From the NCBI GenBank assembly GCA_937894725.1, contig CALAYL010000054.1:3923-67922 (forward strand): DNA of 64,000 bases, written 5' to 3'. This document shows positions 41,971-51,161 of the stretch, piece after piece. Origin of the DNA: an uncultured Bacteroidota bacterium. GTDB taxonomy: Bacteria; Bacteroidota; Bacteroidia; Chitinophagales; LD1. The position numbers and the translations under genes are program-made. The notes beneath the pieces were generated by a model, which was not told the origin of the DNA, searched no databases, and worked only from the letters and a program-made list of their open reading frames with translations. The first letter of the stretch is position 1. Every line of letters begins with the position of its first letter.

Positions 41971-44826
41971 ATGAACTTACCCATAGAGGAACACCTCATC
42001 AATGAACCTGATTTTATAGAGGTATATGGCGCTAGAGTTCATAATCTCAAAAATATAGATATTAAGATTCCCCGAAATCAATTGGTGGTTATCACAGGCG
42101 TGAGTGGTAGTGGCAAGTCCTCATTGGCTTTCGATACTATTTATGCTGAAGGTCAGCGAAGATATTTGGAGAGTTTATCGGCATACGCTCGTCAGTTTAT
42201 TGGCAATCTTGAACGCCCCGATGTAGATAAGATTTTTGGACTTTCACCGGTTATTTCTATTGAGCAAAAATCAACAAATCGCAACCCTCGATCTACTGTA
42301 GGAACGGTCACTGATATTTATGATTTTATTCGGCTATTGTACGCTCGAGCAGGCGAGGCCTATTCCTTCAATACCGGCAAGAAGATGGTCAAGTTTACAG
42401 AAGAGCAGATACTCGATCAACTATTACAATTTCATACAGATAAAAAGCTGATGTTTCTAGCGCCTTTGGTAAAAGGAAGAAAAGGACACTATCGAGAATT
42501 ATTTGAAAACATACTCAAGCAAGGTTATCTCAAAGTCAGAGTAGATGGAGAAATAGTAGAGTTGAAACCTAAAATGCAGCTCGACCGTTTTGTGATTCAC
42601 GATATCGAATTAATAGTGGATTCACTTACTGTAAATGAAAAAAGTAAAGACCGACTTCGGCAAGCATTGCAGACAGGAATGAAGCAGGGAAAGGGTTTGG
42701 TCATGTTGATAGATACAGAAACACAGACTTCATTTTATTTTTCAAAACACCTCATGTGCTCCGATACTGGTATTTCTTATGAAGAACCCTCACCAAATTC
42801 TTTTTCCTTTAACTCACCCTATGGCGCCTGCACTACCTGCAATGGATTAGGTCAAACCTATGAAGTTTCGCTTGATACCATTATGCCTGACAGTTCCGTA
42901 TCAATCAATAAAGGCGGCATATTGCCCATAGGAGAAGTACGTACTAATTTTATTTTTAAAGAACTCAATACTATTGCTAAGAAGTATAAATTTTCGTTGG
43001 CTTCGCCTATCGAAAAAATACCCGCAGAGGCACGTAATTTTATTTTGTATGGAGATGCCTCACCTGATGAGGAGGAAGGAGAAATGGAAATTCTTGATTT
43101 TGATGATAGATGGTACACGCTTAGCAAAGGGGGATTGGTAGGCATGCTAAAACGTTGTTTTAGATATACCACATCTGATAGTATTCGCTCATGGGCAGAA
43201 GGTTTTATGGATAGTGTAGATTGCCATGCTTGTGGAGGTACGCGCATTCGCAAAGAGTCGTTGTATTTCAAAATAGATGATAAAAACATAGGTGAACTCG
43301 CTATGCTCGATATTGACGAACTAGCCAAATGGTTTGAAAATCTGGAGCAGGGGCTCTCAGAGCGACAACTTTTGATTGCTAAAGATTTATTGAAAGAAAT
43401 ACGTGCACGTATCGGCTTTATTCTTGATGTAGGATTAGATTATTTGTCGCTCCATCGACCCTCAAAATCGCTCTCTGGTGGCGAAGCACAGCGTATCCGA
43501 TTAGCTACACAGATTGGCTCACAGCTATCGGGTATCACCTATATACTTGATGAACCAAGTATTGGTCTTCATCAGCGAGATAATCAACAACTCATTAAGG
43601 CACTTCGCAAATTAAGCGATTCACCAAATACCGTTTTGGTGGTAGAACACGACAAGGATATTATGCTCGAAAGTGACTATATCATTGATATAGGACCTGG
43701 GGCTGGAGAGCACGGTGGAAACATAATCGCACAAGGCACACCAAAAGAATTTTTAAAAACAAATGCTACTACTGCGCAATATTTGAGCAATATATTGCGC
43801 ATTGAAGTGCCCAAAAGCAGACGAAAAGGTACAGGAGAAAAGCTGACTTTATCTGGCGCTACGGGTCATAATCTTAAAAATCTAACCGTTGATTTTCCAC
43901 TGGGTAAATTGATTTGTGTAACAGGTGTGTCGGGTGGTGGAAAGTCGAGTTTGATAGGAGAAACTTTATACCCTATTTTATCAAAGCATTTTTATCGAAG
44001 CAATACAAAGCCCCTACCTTACAAAAAGATAAAGGGACTTGAGTATATCGATAAAGTGATTGAAATAGATCAATCGCCAATAGGGCGTACACCCCGCTCC
44101 AATCCTGCCACTTACATCAAAATGTTTGACGAAATTCGTAAGCTTTTTGCCCAGTTGCCTGAAGCGAAAATTAGAGGCTATCAGCCAGGTCGATTTTCGT
44201 TTAATGTAAAAGGTGGACGTTGTGAAGAATGTCAGGGTGGAGGTATGAAAGTGATACAGATGAATTTTTTGCCCGATGTGGAAGTGTTATGTGAGAAGTG
44301 TCAAGGTAAACGATACAATAGAGAAACACTCGAGGTGCGCTACAAAGGAAAATCAATCAATGATGTACTGAATATGACCATAGAAGAGGCCGCTATATTC
44401 TTTGAAGCAGTGCCTTCTATCTCACCTAAGTTGCAGACATTGCTCAATGTGGGCTTGGGTTATGTACGTCTAGGGCAGTCTTCTACTACGCTCTCTGGTG
44501 GCGAAGCGCAACGTGTGAAACTGTCTTCGGAGTTGAGTAAAAGAGATACAGGCAAAACATTTTACATACTTGACGAACCTACTACTGGCCTTCATTTCAA
44601 TGATATCAAAGTGTTGCTTGATGTACTCAATAAGTTGGTCGATAAAGGCAATACAATTTTAGTCATAGAGCACAATATGGATGTAATCAAAATGGCAGAT
44701 CATATCATCGATATTGGTCCCGAAGGTGGCAGCAAGGGCGGCACTATAGTAGCGGAAGGTACACCAGAGCATGTGGCTAAGTCACCTTCCAGCTATACGG
44801 CTAAATTTTTAAAAAATGAGTTGTAG
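41971..44826 (+). CDS. uvrA: Excinuclease ABC subunit A
   Basis: Damage-recognition ATPase of nucleotide excision repair, acting as a dimer with UvrB. Two ABC modules are complete: Walker A GVSGSGKSS at 43-51 and GVSGGGKSS at about 652-660, signature LSGGEAQRIRLA and LSGGEAQRVKL, and Walker B ILDEPSIGLH and ILDEPTTGLH. The C-terminal zinc module (CEECQGGG ... CEKCQGK) is intact. In the N-terminal zinc module the first pair reads CSDTG, with one Cys missing; I believe this is usual in this phylum. The length of 951 is normal. Probably followed by ligA in one repair-gene pair. Confidence 0.97.
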   Translation: MNLPIEEHLINEPDFIEVYGARVHNLKNIDIKIPRNQLVVITGVSGSGKSSLAFDTIYAEGQRRYLESLSAYARQFIGNLERPDVDKIFGLSPVISIEQKSTNRNPRSTVGTVTDIYDFIRLLYARAGEAYSFNTGKKMVKFTEEQILDQLLQFHTDKKLMFLAPLVKGRKGHYRELFENILKQGYLKVRVDGEIVELKPKMQLDRFVIHDIELIVDSLTVNEKSKDRLRQALQTGMKQGKGLVMLIDTETQTSFYFSKHLMCSDTGISYEEPSPNSFSFNSPYGACTTCNGLGQTYEVSLDTIMPDSSVSINKGGILPIGEVRTNFIFKELNTIAKKYKFSLASPIEKIPAEARNFILYGDASPDEEEGEMEILDFDDRWYTLSKGGLVGMLKRCFRYTTSDSIRSWAEGFMDSVDCHACGGTRIRKESLYFKIDDKNIGELAMLDIDELAKWFENLEQGLSERQLLIAKDLLKEIRARIGFILDVGLDYLSLHRPSKSLSGGEAQRIRLATQIGSQLSGITYILDEPSIGLHQRDNQQLIKALRKLSDSPNTVLVVEHDKDIMLESDYIIDIGPGAGEHGGNIIAQGTPKEFLKTNATTAQYLSNILRIEVPKSRRKGTGEKLTLSGATGHNLKNLTVDFPLGKLICVTGVSGGGKSSLIGETLYPILSKHFYRSNTKPLPYKKIKGLEYIDKVIEIDQSPIGRTPRSNPATYIKMFDEIRKLFAQLPEAKIRGYQPGRFSFNVKGGRCEECQGGGMKVIQMNFLPDVEVLCEKCQGKRYNRETLEVRYKGKSINDVLNMTIEEAAIFFEAVPSISPKLQTLLNVGLGYVRLGQSSTTLSGGEAQRVKLSSELSKRDTGKTFYILDEPTTGLHFNDIKVLLDVLNKLVDKGNTILVIEHNMDVIKMADHIIDIGPEGGSKGGTIVAEGTPEHVAKSPSSYTAKFLKNEL

Positions 44827-44917
44827 CTTTTTTTGAAAATGCAGTTTTGTAGTCTAAACTGAAAATAGCTAACAAAAACATTCTTTTATTTATTTTGGTA
44901 AAAAAATACGTTCATCA

Positions 44918-47008
44918 ATGTATCTCCCTTCAGACGAATTAGCTTTACAAAACGATACGCAATATTTGCTTGCTAAAGCAGATATTGGTGCAGAAGATTT
45001 GGAAAATCTAAAGCGTGTACTTCGCTATCACGATTGGCGATATTATGTGCAAAGCGAACCGCTTATCACAGATTTTGATTATGATATATTGTTTCATGCA
45101 CTCAAAAAGTTAGAGCATGAAAATATTTCGCTAATCACCCCCGATTCTCCTACTCAACGAGTAGCTAAAACCTTAACAGGAGATTTTTCAACTGTACCAC
45201 ATTTAGCAGCCATGCTATCGCTCGAAAACACATATAATATTGAAGAGGTAACTGATTTTGAAAGCTCGGTGTTGAAACAAACTCAAGGAGCACCCACTGT
45301 TTTTTGTGTAGAACCTAAATTTGATGGAGCGAGTATAGCCTTGGTGTATGAAAATGATGTATTGGTGCGAGCAGCTACACGTGGCGATGGCACTGCGGGA
45401 GAAGATATCACTCACAATGCAAAAGCTATATCGACTATTCCGCTCACAGCTCCTTTTTCAAAATATGGTATTCATACCATAGAACTCAGAGGCGAAGTGA
45501 TTATTCAAAAAGATATTTTTTTACAAAAAAATGCGGAGCGCAAAGCACAGGGCGATAAAGAGTTTCAAAATGCACGCAATACAGCATCAGGTTCTTTGCG
45601 AATGAAAGACCCAGCCGAAGTAGCACAACGTGGACTAGAAGCTATTTTGTACCACGTGAGCTATGCCGCAGATAAAAGTGGCAAGTCGGTGATTTTGACA
45701 CAGCTAAAATCACATTTTAAAAACATTGAAATGCTTGATGATTGTGGATTTAAGACCCCAATCCATGAAATGAAACTGTGCAAAAGTGTAGAGGAAGTAG
45801 CGTCCTTTTTGAAACTTTGGATAGAAAAACGCTATACTTTTGAGATCGAAACCGATGGTATGGTCATAAAAGTAAATGACCTCCAACAACAGATGCAGTG
45901 CGGATCTACAGCGCACCATCCTCGCTGGGCGGTAGCTTACAAATTTCCTGCAAAACAAGCGCAGTCCACACTTTTGGCGGTAGAATTTCAAGTGGGACGT
46001 ACAGGTGCCGTCACTCCAGTAGCTAAGATTGAACCAGTACAACTGAGTGGAGTGACTATATCGTCTATATCGTTGCATAATGCAGATTTTATAACAGAAA
46101 AGGAACTGGCAATCAACGATCTTGTGATTGTAGAACGTGCTGGTGAAGTGATTCCTTACATTGTAGGGAAGGTGCAACAGACGGGTAGAACTACTACTCC
46201 CATTGAGTTTCCGACTGTTTGCCCTAGCTGTGCCAGTCCACTCACCAAACCAGACGATGAGGCAATTTGGCGATGCGATAATGCGGACTGCCCTGCGCAG
46301 TTAGAAGAACGCATCATTCATTTTGTATCTAAAGCTGCTATGGATATTGATGGACTTGGAAGACAGATTGTAATCGACTTTTTGGCACAAAATATCATTC
46401 ATAGTATTGAGAATATCTACTCTATAGATTATAGCCGAATCGAAGGTATGGAAGGTTGGGGAAAAAAATCTATTGAAAATCTTCAACAAGGTATTGATAG
46501 GTCAAAAGACAAACCGCTTTGGCGCTTGCTTGTAGCGCTTGGTATTAGGCATGTTGGGGTGGGTACGTCAAAAGATTTAGCAAAGCATATCGTACATATC
46601 TTTGATCTTAAAAACAAGACACAAGAAGAACTCACCAATATCGAAGGTATAGGGCCAAAAGTAGCAGAAAGTGTAGTGCGGTTTTTTTCAACTCCAGCTA
46701 ACTTGTATCTACTTGAAGCTTTAGAAAAAGCAGGAGTGAATTTAGAAAATAGAACGCAAGACAGCGCAAAATCATCCAATGTGCTTGAGGGAAAATCATT
46801 TTTATTTACGGGTACGCTCACAGCTTTTTCGCGAGATAGAGCTAAGCAGCTGGTGGAGGAAAACGGTGGGCGATTATTAAGCAGTGTTTCTGCCAATCTT
46901 GATTTTCTGGTCGTAGGTACAGATGCGGGTAGCAAACTCGCCAAGGCTCAAAAAATGGAGTCCATTCAAATTATTACAGAACAAGAGTTTTTAGCAAAAA
47001 TCGAATAG
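44918..47008 (+). CDS. ligA: NAD-dependent DNA ligase
   Basis: Seals nicks using NAD; essential in replication and repair. Domains in order over 696 residues: Ia and adenylation domain with the KFDG motif (Lys134 takes AMP), an OB fold with FQVGRTGAVTPVAKIEPV, a C4 zinc finger (CPSC ... CDNADCPAQ, roughly 430-455), helix-hairpin-helix repeats (IRHVGVGTSKDLA, IEGIGPKVAES), and a BRCT domain from about 620 (FLFTGTLTAFSRDRAKQLVEENGG). All parts are complete. It lies 91 bp after uvrA and is convergent with recO after 7 bp. Confidence 0.97.
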   Translation: MYLPSDELALQNDTQYLLAKADIGAEDLENLKRVLRYHDWRYYVQSEPLITDFDYDILFHALKKLEHENISLITPDSPTQRVAKTLTGDFSTVPHLAAMLSLENTYNIEEVTDFESSVLKQTQGAPTVFCVEPKFDGASIALVYENDVLVRAATRGDGTAGEDITHNAKAISTIPLTAPFSKYGIHTIELRGEVIIQKDIFLQKNAERKAQGDKEFQNARNTASGSLRMKDPAEVAQRGLEAILYHVSYAADKSGKSVILTQLKSHFKNIEMLDDCGFKTPIHEMKLCKSVEEVASFLKLWIEKRYTFEIETDGMVIKVNDLQQQMQCGSTAHHPRWAVAYKFPAKQAQSTLLAVEFQVGRTGAVTPVAKIEPVQLSGVTISSISLHNADFITEKELAINDLVIVERAGEVIPYIVGKVQQTGRTTTPIEFPTVCPSCASPLTKPDDEAIWRCDNADCPAQLEERIIHFVSKAAMDIDGLGRQIVIDFLAQNIIHSIENIYSIDYSRIEGMEGWGKKSIENLQQGIDRSKDKPLWRLLVALGIRHVGVGTSKDLAKHIVHIFDLKNKTQEELTNIEGIGPKVAESVVRFFSTPANLYLLEALEKAGVNLENRTQDSAKSSNVLEGKSFLFTGTLTAFSRDRAKQLVEENGGRLLSSVSANLDFLVVGTDAGSKLAKAQKMESIQIITEQEFLAKIE

Positions 47009-47015
47009 CGATTGA

Positions 47016-47729
47016 TTACTTAAATAGCGCTTCAAAAACCAAATGTGATTTTATTTCTTTGAAATAATCAATGTGGTAGGTGTAGTATTGGAGTAGTTTT
47101 TCTAGAAGAGATTTTCGTAGTTCTTTTGTACTTTGATACTCCACTTTAGTATAGTTGCAAATCGATGCTAACAGCGCACTTTCATTTACAGACATGCAGT
47201 TTGCTCCTTGATAATTTTGCGGTAAAAATGAGCCTTGTCGCAAATCAAAAATTGTATTTGTAGGGCCGAAATTTTCATCAGGATAAAACCCTAAAAAGCG
47301 AGTGAGATTTACCGCAAATTGTAAATGAAAAAGTGGCGTAGGTTTTATTTCGTCTAACAAAACAAGCTGCTCGAAAATATATTCAAATTGCTCCATATTC
47401 GATTCGTGTTCGATAGTCGTAGCGGATACCAATTCTATCATAAACAGCATCAATGCAGACTTTGCGGTGTCGAATGGGATAGATTGATAAGTGTGCGCTC
47501 GCTTGATTTCTTTTAGGTAGTGAAGTTGTTTGTTGCTTTGATAGCTATAATCAATTTCAAGCAGAGTGCCTTTTTGAAGCATGGGTGCTTTTTGGCTTTT
47601 CGTATTACTACGAGCCCCTTTGATGAGAAAAGAAGTGACCCCATGAATATCAGTATATATCCTAGCTATAAGACTAGTTTCACCATACTTGATGGTTTGC
47701 AATATGACTCCTCTTGATTTATGATACAT
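47016..47729 (-). CDS. recO: DNA repair protein RecO
   Basis: Partner of RecR in loading RecA at gaps. The N-terminal OB-fold (SRGVILQTIKYGETSLIARIYTDIHG ... FLIKGAR) is typical, followed by a helical domain. The usual zinc-binding Cys cluster is not obvious, as in many Bacteroidota RecO proteins. The length is 237 residues. It lies 25 bp downstream of the PorZ-like gene on the same strand, an arrangement I recall from other Bacteroidota, and may be co-transcribed with it. Confidence 0.9.
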   Translation of the reverse strand: MYHKSRGVILQTIKYGETSLIARIYTDIHGVTSFLIKGARSNTKSQKAPMLQKGTLLEIDYSYQSNKQLHYLKEIKRAHTYQSIPFDTAKSALMLFMIELVSATTIEHESNMEQFEYIFEQLVLLDEIKPTPLFHLQFAVNLTRFLGFYPDENFGPTNTIFDLRQGSFLPQNYQGANCMSVNESALLASICNYTKVEYQSTKELRKSLLEKLLQYYTYHIDYFKEIKSHLVFEALFK

Positions 47730-47754
47730 CTGCTACAAAGTAGCAGCTTTCTTA

Positions 47755-50043
47755 TCAATTTAGCAATACAATTTTTGCTACGCTTTTTTCTTTGCCTGCG
47801 TCTGTGGCTGCATATACTACATAAACGCCTGAGGCTACACGCTTTCCTTCGTAGCCTTTGCCATCCCAAATCATTTGCCCGCCATTCGCTCTGCCTTGAT
47901 ATACCAACACGCCCGCAGCATCAGTGATTTTGACATAAGCATCATCTACGAGTCCTTTGACTGCTATGGGGCCGTTGTAAGTAGGCTGTACTGGATTTGG
48001 ATATACAAGCACTTCGCCCTTTGTCTCATTACCCAATATGGCATCACCTTGATAGCTCACTAGACCCTCTTCTGTACCGATAAACACCTCACCTGTTGTT
48101 TGATTGATACGGATATCGGTGATGCCATTAGAGGGTAATGGACTGTTTTCGGTCGTAAAATTTAAGAGCTCTTTTTTTCCATCAGCAGATATTAGATACA
48201 CACCACTCAGAGTGCCTACCCATTTGCGATTAGCGCCATCTATAGCTATAGCTTTTACTATCTCCGTACTAAAGAGATAACCAATAAAGCCATCCCGCTC
48301 TACCTTTACTCTATCTGCATCGCAACCGTTGTTGCTAAATACACTACTTGCGCAATAGAAGGTGCCTATTCCCTCATCAGTACCTACCCAAATATCATTT
48401 TCTTTATCCTCGACCAAGCACCATACAGAATTATTGGGTAATCCGCCATTGCCTGTTCCTGCCCCTAAGCGCTTCCATTGGTCATCTGCAATATTGTCGA
48501 GGTCATTGCCAGGGTTATACACTATCACATCGCCATCTCGCTGACACATCCATAACCAACCTCTACTATCTACAATCATTTTGCGAGTAGAGCGTATATA
48601 GTATGGTACGGTGATGATTACCCAATTGCCATTTGGCTTCAGGATTTTGAGTTGTCGTACACCAGACGAATTCATCATCCATACGTTTCCATCTCTGTCT
48701 GTAGTGAGTGCTGATACATAGACTCCGATACCACCTAGATTTTCTAACACACTATTGGTGTTGTCTAACACTTTCACATCGCCATTGTCTATGGTCATTT
48801 CGGTAAGCCCACCTCCCCAAGAACCCCAATAAGCTTTACGAGTTACGCTAGACACTCCCACGCTGAGATTGTCTGTTGTATTATAGAGTTGGCCATACCC
48901 ATTGAAACCATTTTTTAGCACCCATTGGTTGTCTTTATAAACCACAATACCATCTCTATTACTAAAGAAAGTAGTGTAATTTGGATCTACACCTCCTGCT
49001 GCTACATATAAGTTTCCTTCAAAAATGGTCATATTAAAAACCCCATTTGACAAAGGGCCATTAGGAACAAATCGATCACCAGCGCTGCTAGGTGTAGCGT
49101 ATTTCATTAGGCCATTCCACAAGTCGGCAATCCAAATATTATCCGATACCACGATATCTAGCGGGCGTGAAGAACCATCAAACGTTTTTTCTACATAAGT
49201 GCCATTTTGCTCAAACACAATCCATTTGTTTCTAAAGCCGCCAGCGGTATCATTCCACATGCTCACCCATAGTTTATTGTCAACTGCATGAATGTTTTTT
49301 ACAACCCAGCTTTTTTGTTCGTATAAAAGTTGCCAGCTCGTACCATTATATTGATAAAGGGTATCACTTATTGAGGCTACAGTAAGTCCTCCAGCACTCG
49401 CTACATGGCTTGCTTTGCGAGCAGGTATGCCGTTAGTTTGTATTGTCCAGCTGTTGAAGTCTTGGAGGTTACTACTGTTTGTGTTGGCTATTTTTATACC
49501 CTCCTTAGTAGCTGCAAAAAGTTTATTACCTGCTATGGTGGTATTGTTTACGGGAGTTTCGGCTCCTCCCATACCGATTACATAAGTGCTTTTAAACTCT
49601 TGCGCATTGAGGTCGATAACAGACAAGCCAATATCTGACGAGAGGTAAATTCGGGCCCCATCGCTGTAAAGTCCATTGATAGATTTTGAGCTCGTGGTAA
49701 GCTTGTTTTTTAAATCTGGAAGATTATAGATTTTATCACCATCTACAAGCAAATCAATGTTGCTGTTTTGATAAGCAATGACAAGCGTTTTAGTAGTCTT
49801 ATTATAGGCAATATGACTTATGCCTATATCGCTAAGTCCTTTTGTTTTATCGAGTGTATGAATGGAATTGTCTGCTTTGTCTATATAAAAAATAGAAATA
49901 TCGCAATTTACATATATCCTGTCTGGTGATTCTGCTAGCTCAAACGCATTATTGTATGGTAAAAATGATTTCCAAGTGCCGATAGGGCGTTGTGCAAAAA
50001 GAAGTTGACTCCATAAAATGAGTCCAAAAAACCAAATACGCAT
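47755..50043 (-). CDS. porZ: PorZ-like T9SS component, two beta-propellers and sorting-type tail
   Basis: A 762-residue exported protein with signal peptide ending at LLFAQ. Residues 20-660 form propeller repeats of the two-component-regulator type (NKLWVSMWND, DRDGNVWMMNSSGVRQL, EDKENDIWVGTDEGIGTF, GANRKWVGTLSGVYLIS). The end (VLVYPNPVQ ... YEGKRVASGVYVVYAATD) is a T9SS C-terminal domain. In Porphyromonas, PorZ is a surface part of T9SS that hands cargo to the sortase. The opening RPIGTWKSFLPYNNA and the recO neighbour agree with PorZ. A generic propeller cargo protein is the alternative. It would serve the T9SS cargo proteins in this window. Confidence 0.8.
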   Translation of the reverse strand: MRIWFFGLILWSQLLFAQRPIGTWKSFLPYNNAFELAESPDRIYVNCDISIFYIDKADNSIHTLDKTKGLSDIGISHIAYNKTTKTLVIAYQNSNIDLLVDGDKIYNLPDLKNKLTTSSKSINGLYSDGARIYLSSDIGLSVIDLNAQEFKSTYVIGMGGAETPVNNTTIAGNKLFAATKEGIKIANTNSSNLQDFNSWTIQTNGIPARKASHVASAGGLTVASISDTLYQYNGTSWQLLYEQKSWVVKNIHAVDNKLWVSMWNDTAGGFRNKWIVFEQNGTYVEKTFDGSSRPLDIVVSDNIWIADLWNGLMKYATPSSAGDRFVPNGPLSNGVFNMTIFEGNLYVAAGGVDPNYTTFFSNRDGIVVYKDNQWVLKNGFNGYGQLYNTTDNLSVGVSSVTRKAYWGSWGGGLTEMTIDNGDVKVLDNTNSVLENLGGIGVYVSALTTDRDGNVWMMNSSGVRQLKILKPNGNWVIITVPYYIRSTRKMIVDSRGWLWMCQRDGDVIVYNPGNDLDNIADDQWKRLGAGTGNGGLPNNSVWCLVEDKENDIWVGTDEGIGTFYCASSVFSNNGCDADRVKVERDGFIGYLFSTEIVKAIAIDGANRKWVGTLSGVYLISADGKKELLNFTTENSPLPSNGITDIRINQTTGEVFIGTEEGLVSYQGDAILGNETKGEVLVYPNPVQPTYNGPIAVKGLVDDAYVKITDAAGVLVYQGRANGGQMIWDGKGYEGKRVASGVYVVYAATDAGKEKSVAKIVLLN

Positions 50044-50241
50044 TGAGTCGAAAGTTTAGTAATGTCGAAGATACTATTTCGTTCTAAAAACGAAGAGTTA
50101 AAAGGAATATTGCTTACTTCCGAACGGATGTTTTTGATTCATCAAAAACGCAAAGCCTAAATCTTACATGGTCTGAAATGCAAAGTTTGGTGGTCTCAAA
50201 TCAGGTATGGGTAAAATACATAACTCAAAACATAACCAATA

Positions 50242-51063
50242 TTAGCCCTCTTTTTCTCCTGGAAATAATTGCATAATCGCATCACTCACCCCCATATTTG
50301 AAAATCCACCATCATGATAAAGGTTTTGCATGGTCACGTATTTTGTCAAATCTGAAAACAAGGTGATGCAATAGTTTGCGCAGGCTTCGGCACTAGCATT
50401 GCCTAGTGGCGACATCTTGTCTGCGAAACCAAAAAAGGTATCAAAGCCCTTGATGCCAGACCCCGCAGTAGTCATAGTAGGTGACTGTGAAATGGAATTG
50501 ACGCGTACTTTTTTATCTACGCCATAATAATAGCCAAACGACCGCACAATAGACTCTAAGGTAGCCTTAGCATCAGCCATATCGCCATAGCCTGGAAAAG
50601 CTTTTTGCGCAGCAATATAGGTGAGTGTAAGCACAGATCCCCACTCGTTTAGCGCATCGAGTTTTTTGCAAGTTTGTAAGGTTTTGTGCAATGAAAATGC
50701 GGATATGTCGTAAGTCTTATTCATCCACTCATAGTTGAGATCAGTGTAGGTTTTGCCTTTGCGAACATTTGGCGACATACCTATTGAGTGCAATACAAAG
50801 TCTAGTTTGCCACCAAGATGCGCTACCGAATCAAGGATGAGTTTTTCTAAGTCTTCAACTACTGTGGCATCAGCTGGGAGTACTATGGTACCGCATTTTT
50901 CGGCTAGTTTGTTTATCTCGCCCATACGAAGTGCCACAGGGGCATTTGTAAGCGTAAAAATTGCACCTTGCTCATGCGCTTTGAGCGCCACTTTCCAAGC
51001 TATAGAATTTTCGTCCAATGCACCAAAGATAATGCCCCGTTTGCCTTTCAAAAGTCCGTTCAT
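50242..51063 (-). CDS. fabI: Enoyl-ACP reductase (NADH), FabI
   Basis: Last reductive step of each fatty acid elongation cycle and the target of triclosan. Short-chain dehydrogenase fold with the split nucleotide motif GIIFGALDENSIAW, HSIGMSP, and the catalytic Tyr149 plus Tyr159-x6-Lys166 (YGDMADAK). SQSPTMTTAGSGIKGF forms the substrate lid. The length of 273 is slightly above E. coli FabI, as is usual here. It sits downstream of the plus-strand-opposed porZ promoter region; about 200 bp with nothing recognisable separate them. A terminator lies between it and the acyl-CoA synthetase gene. Confidence 0.95.
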   Translation of the reverse strand: MNGLLKGKRGIIFGALDENSIAWKVALKAHEQGAIFTLTNAPVALRMGEINKLAEKCGTIVLPADATVVEDLEKLILDSVAHLGGKLDFVLHSIGMSPNVRKGKTYTDLNYEWMNKTYDISAFSLHKTLQTCKKLDALNEWGSVLTLTYIAAQKAFPGYGDMADAKATLESIVRSFGYYYGVDKKVRVNSISQSPTMTTAGSGIKGFDTFFGFADKMSPLGNASAEACANYCITLFSDLTKYVTMQNLYHDGGFSNMGVSDAIMQLFPGEKEG

Positions 51064-51110
51064 AGCCTATGTTTTGTTTTTGTAAATGTAATAAAATTCG
51101 ATACGGAGCA

Positions 51111-51142
51111 CAAAAAAGGCTACTCTTTTGTGAATAGCCTTT
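51111..51142 (-). terminator. Rho-independent terminator after the acyl-CoA synthetase gene
   Basis: Stem AAAGGCTA (51115-51122) / TAGCCTTT (51135-51142). On the minus strand it is followed by six T. It separates the synthetase transcript from fabI, which therefore needs its own promoter within about 50 bp. Confidence 0.85.
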
Positions 51143-51161
51143 CTATAAATTTTGTATGTGA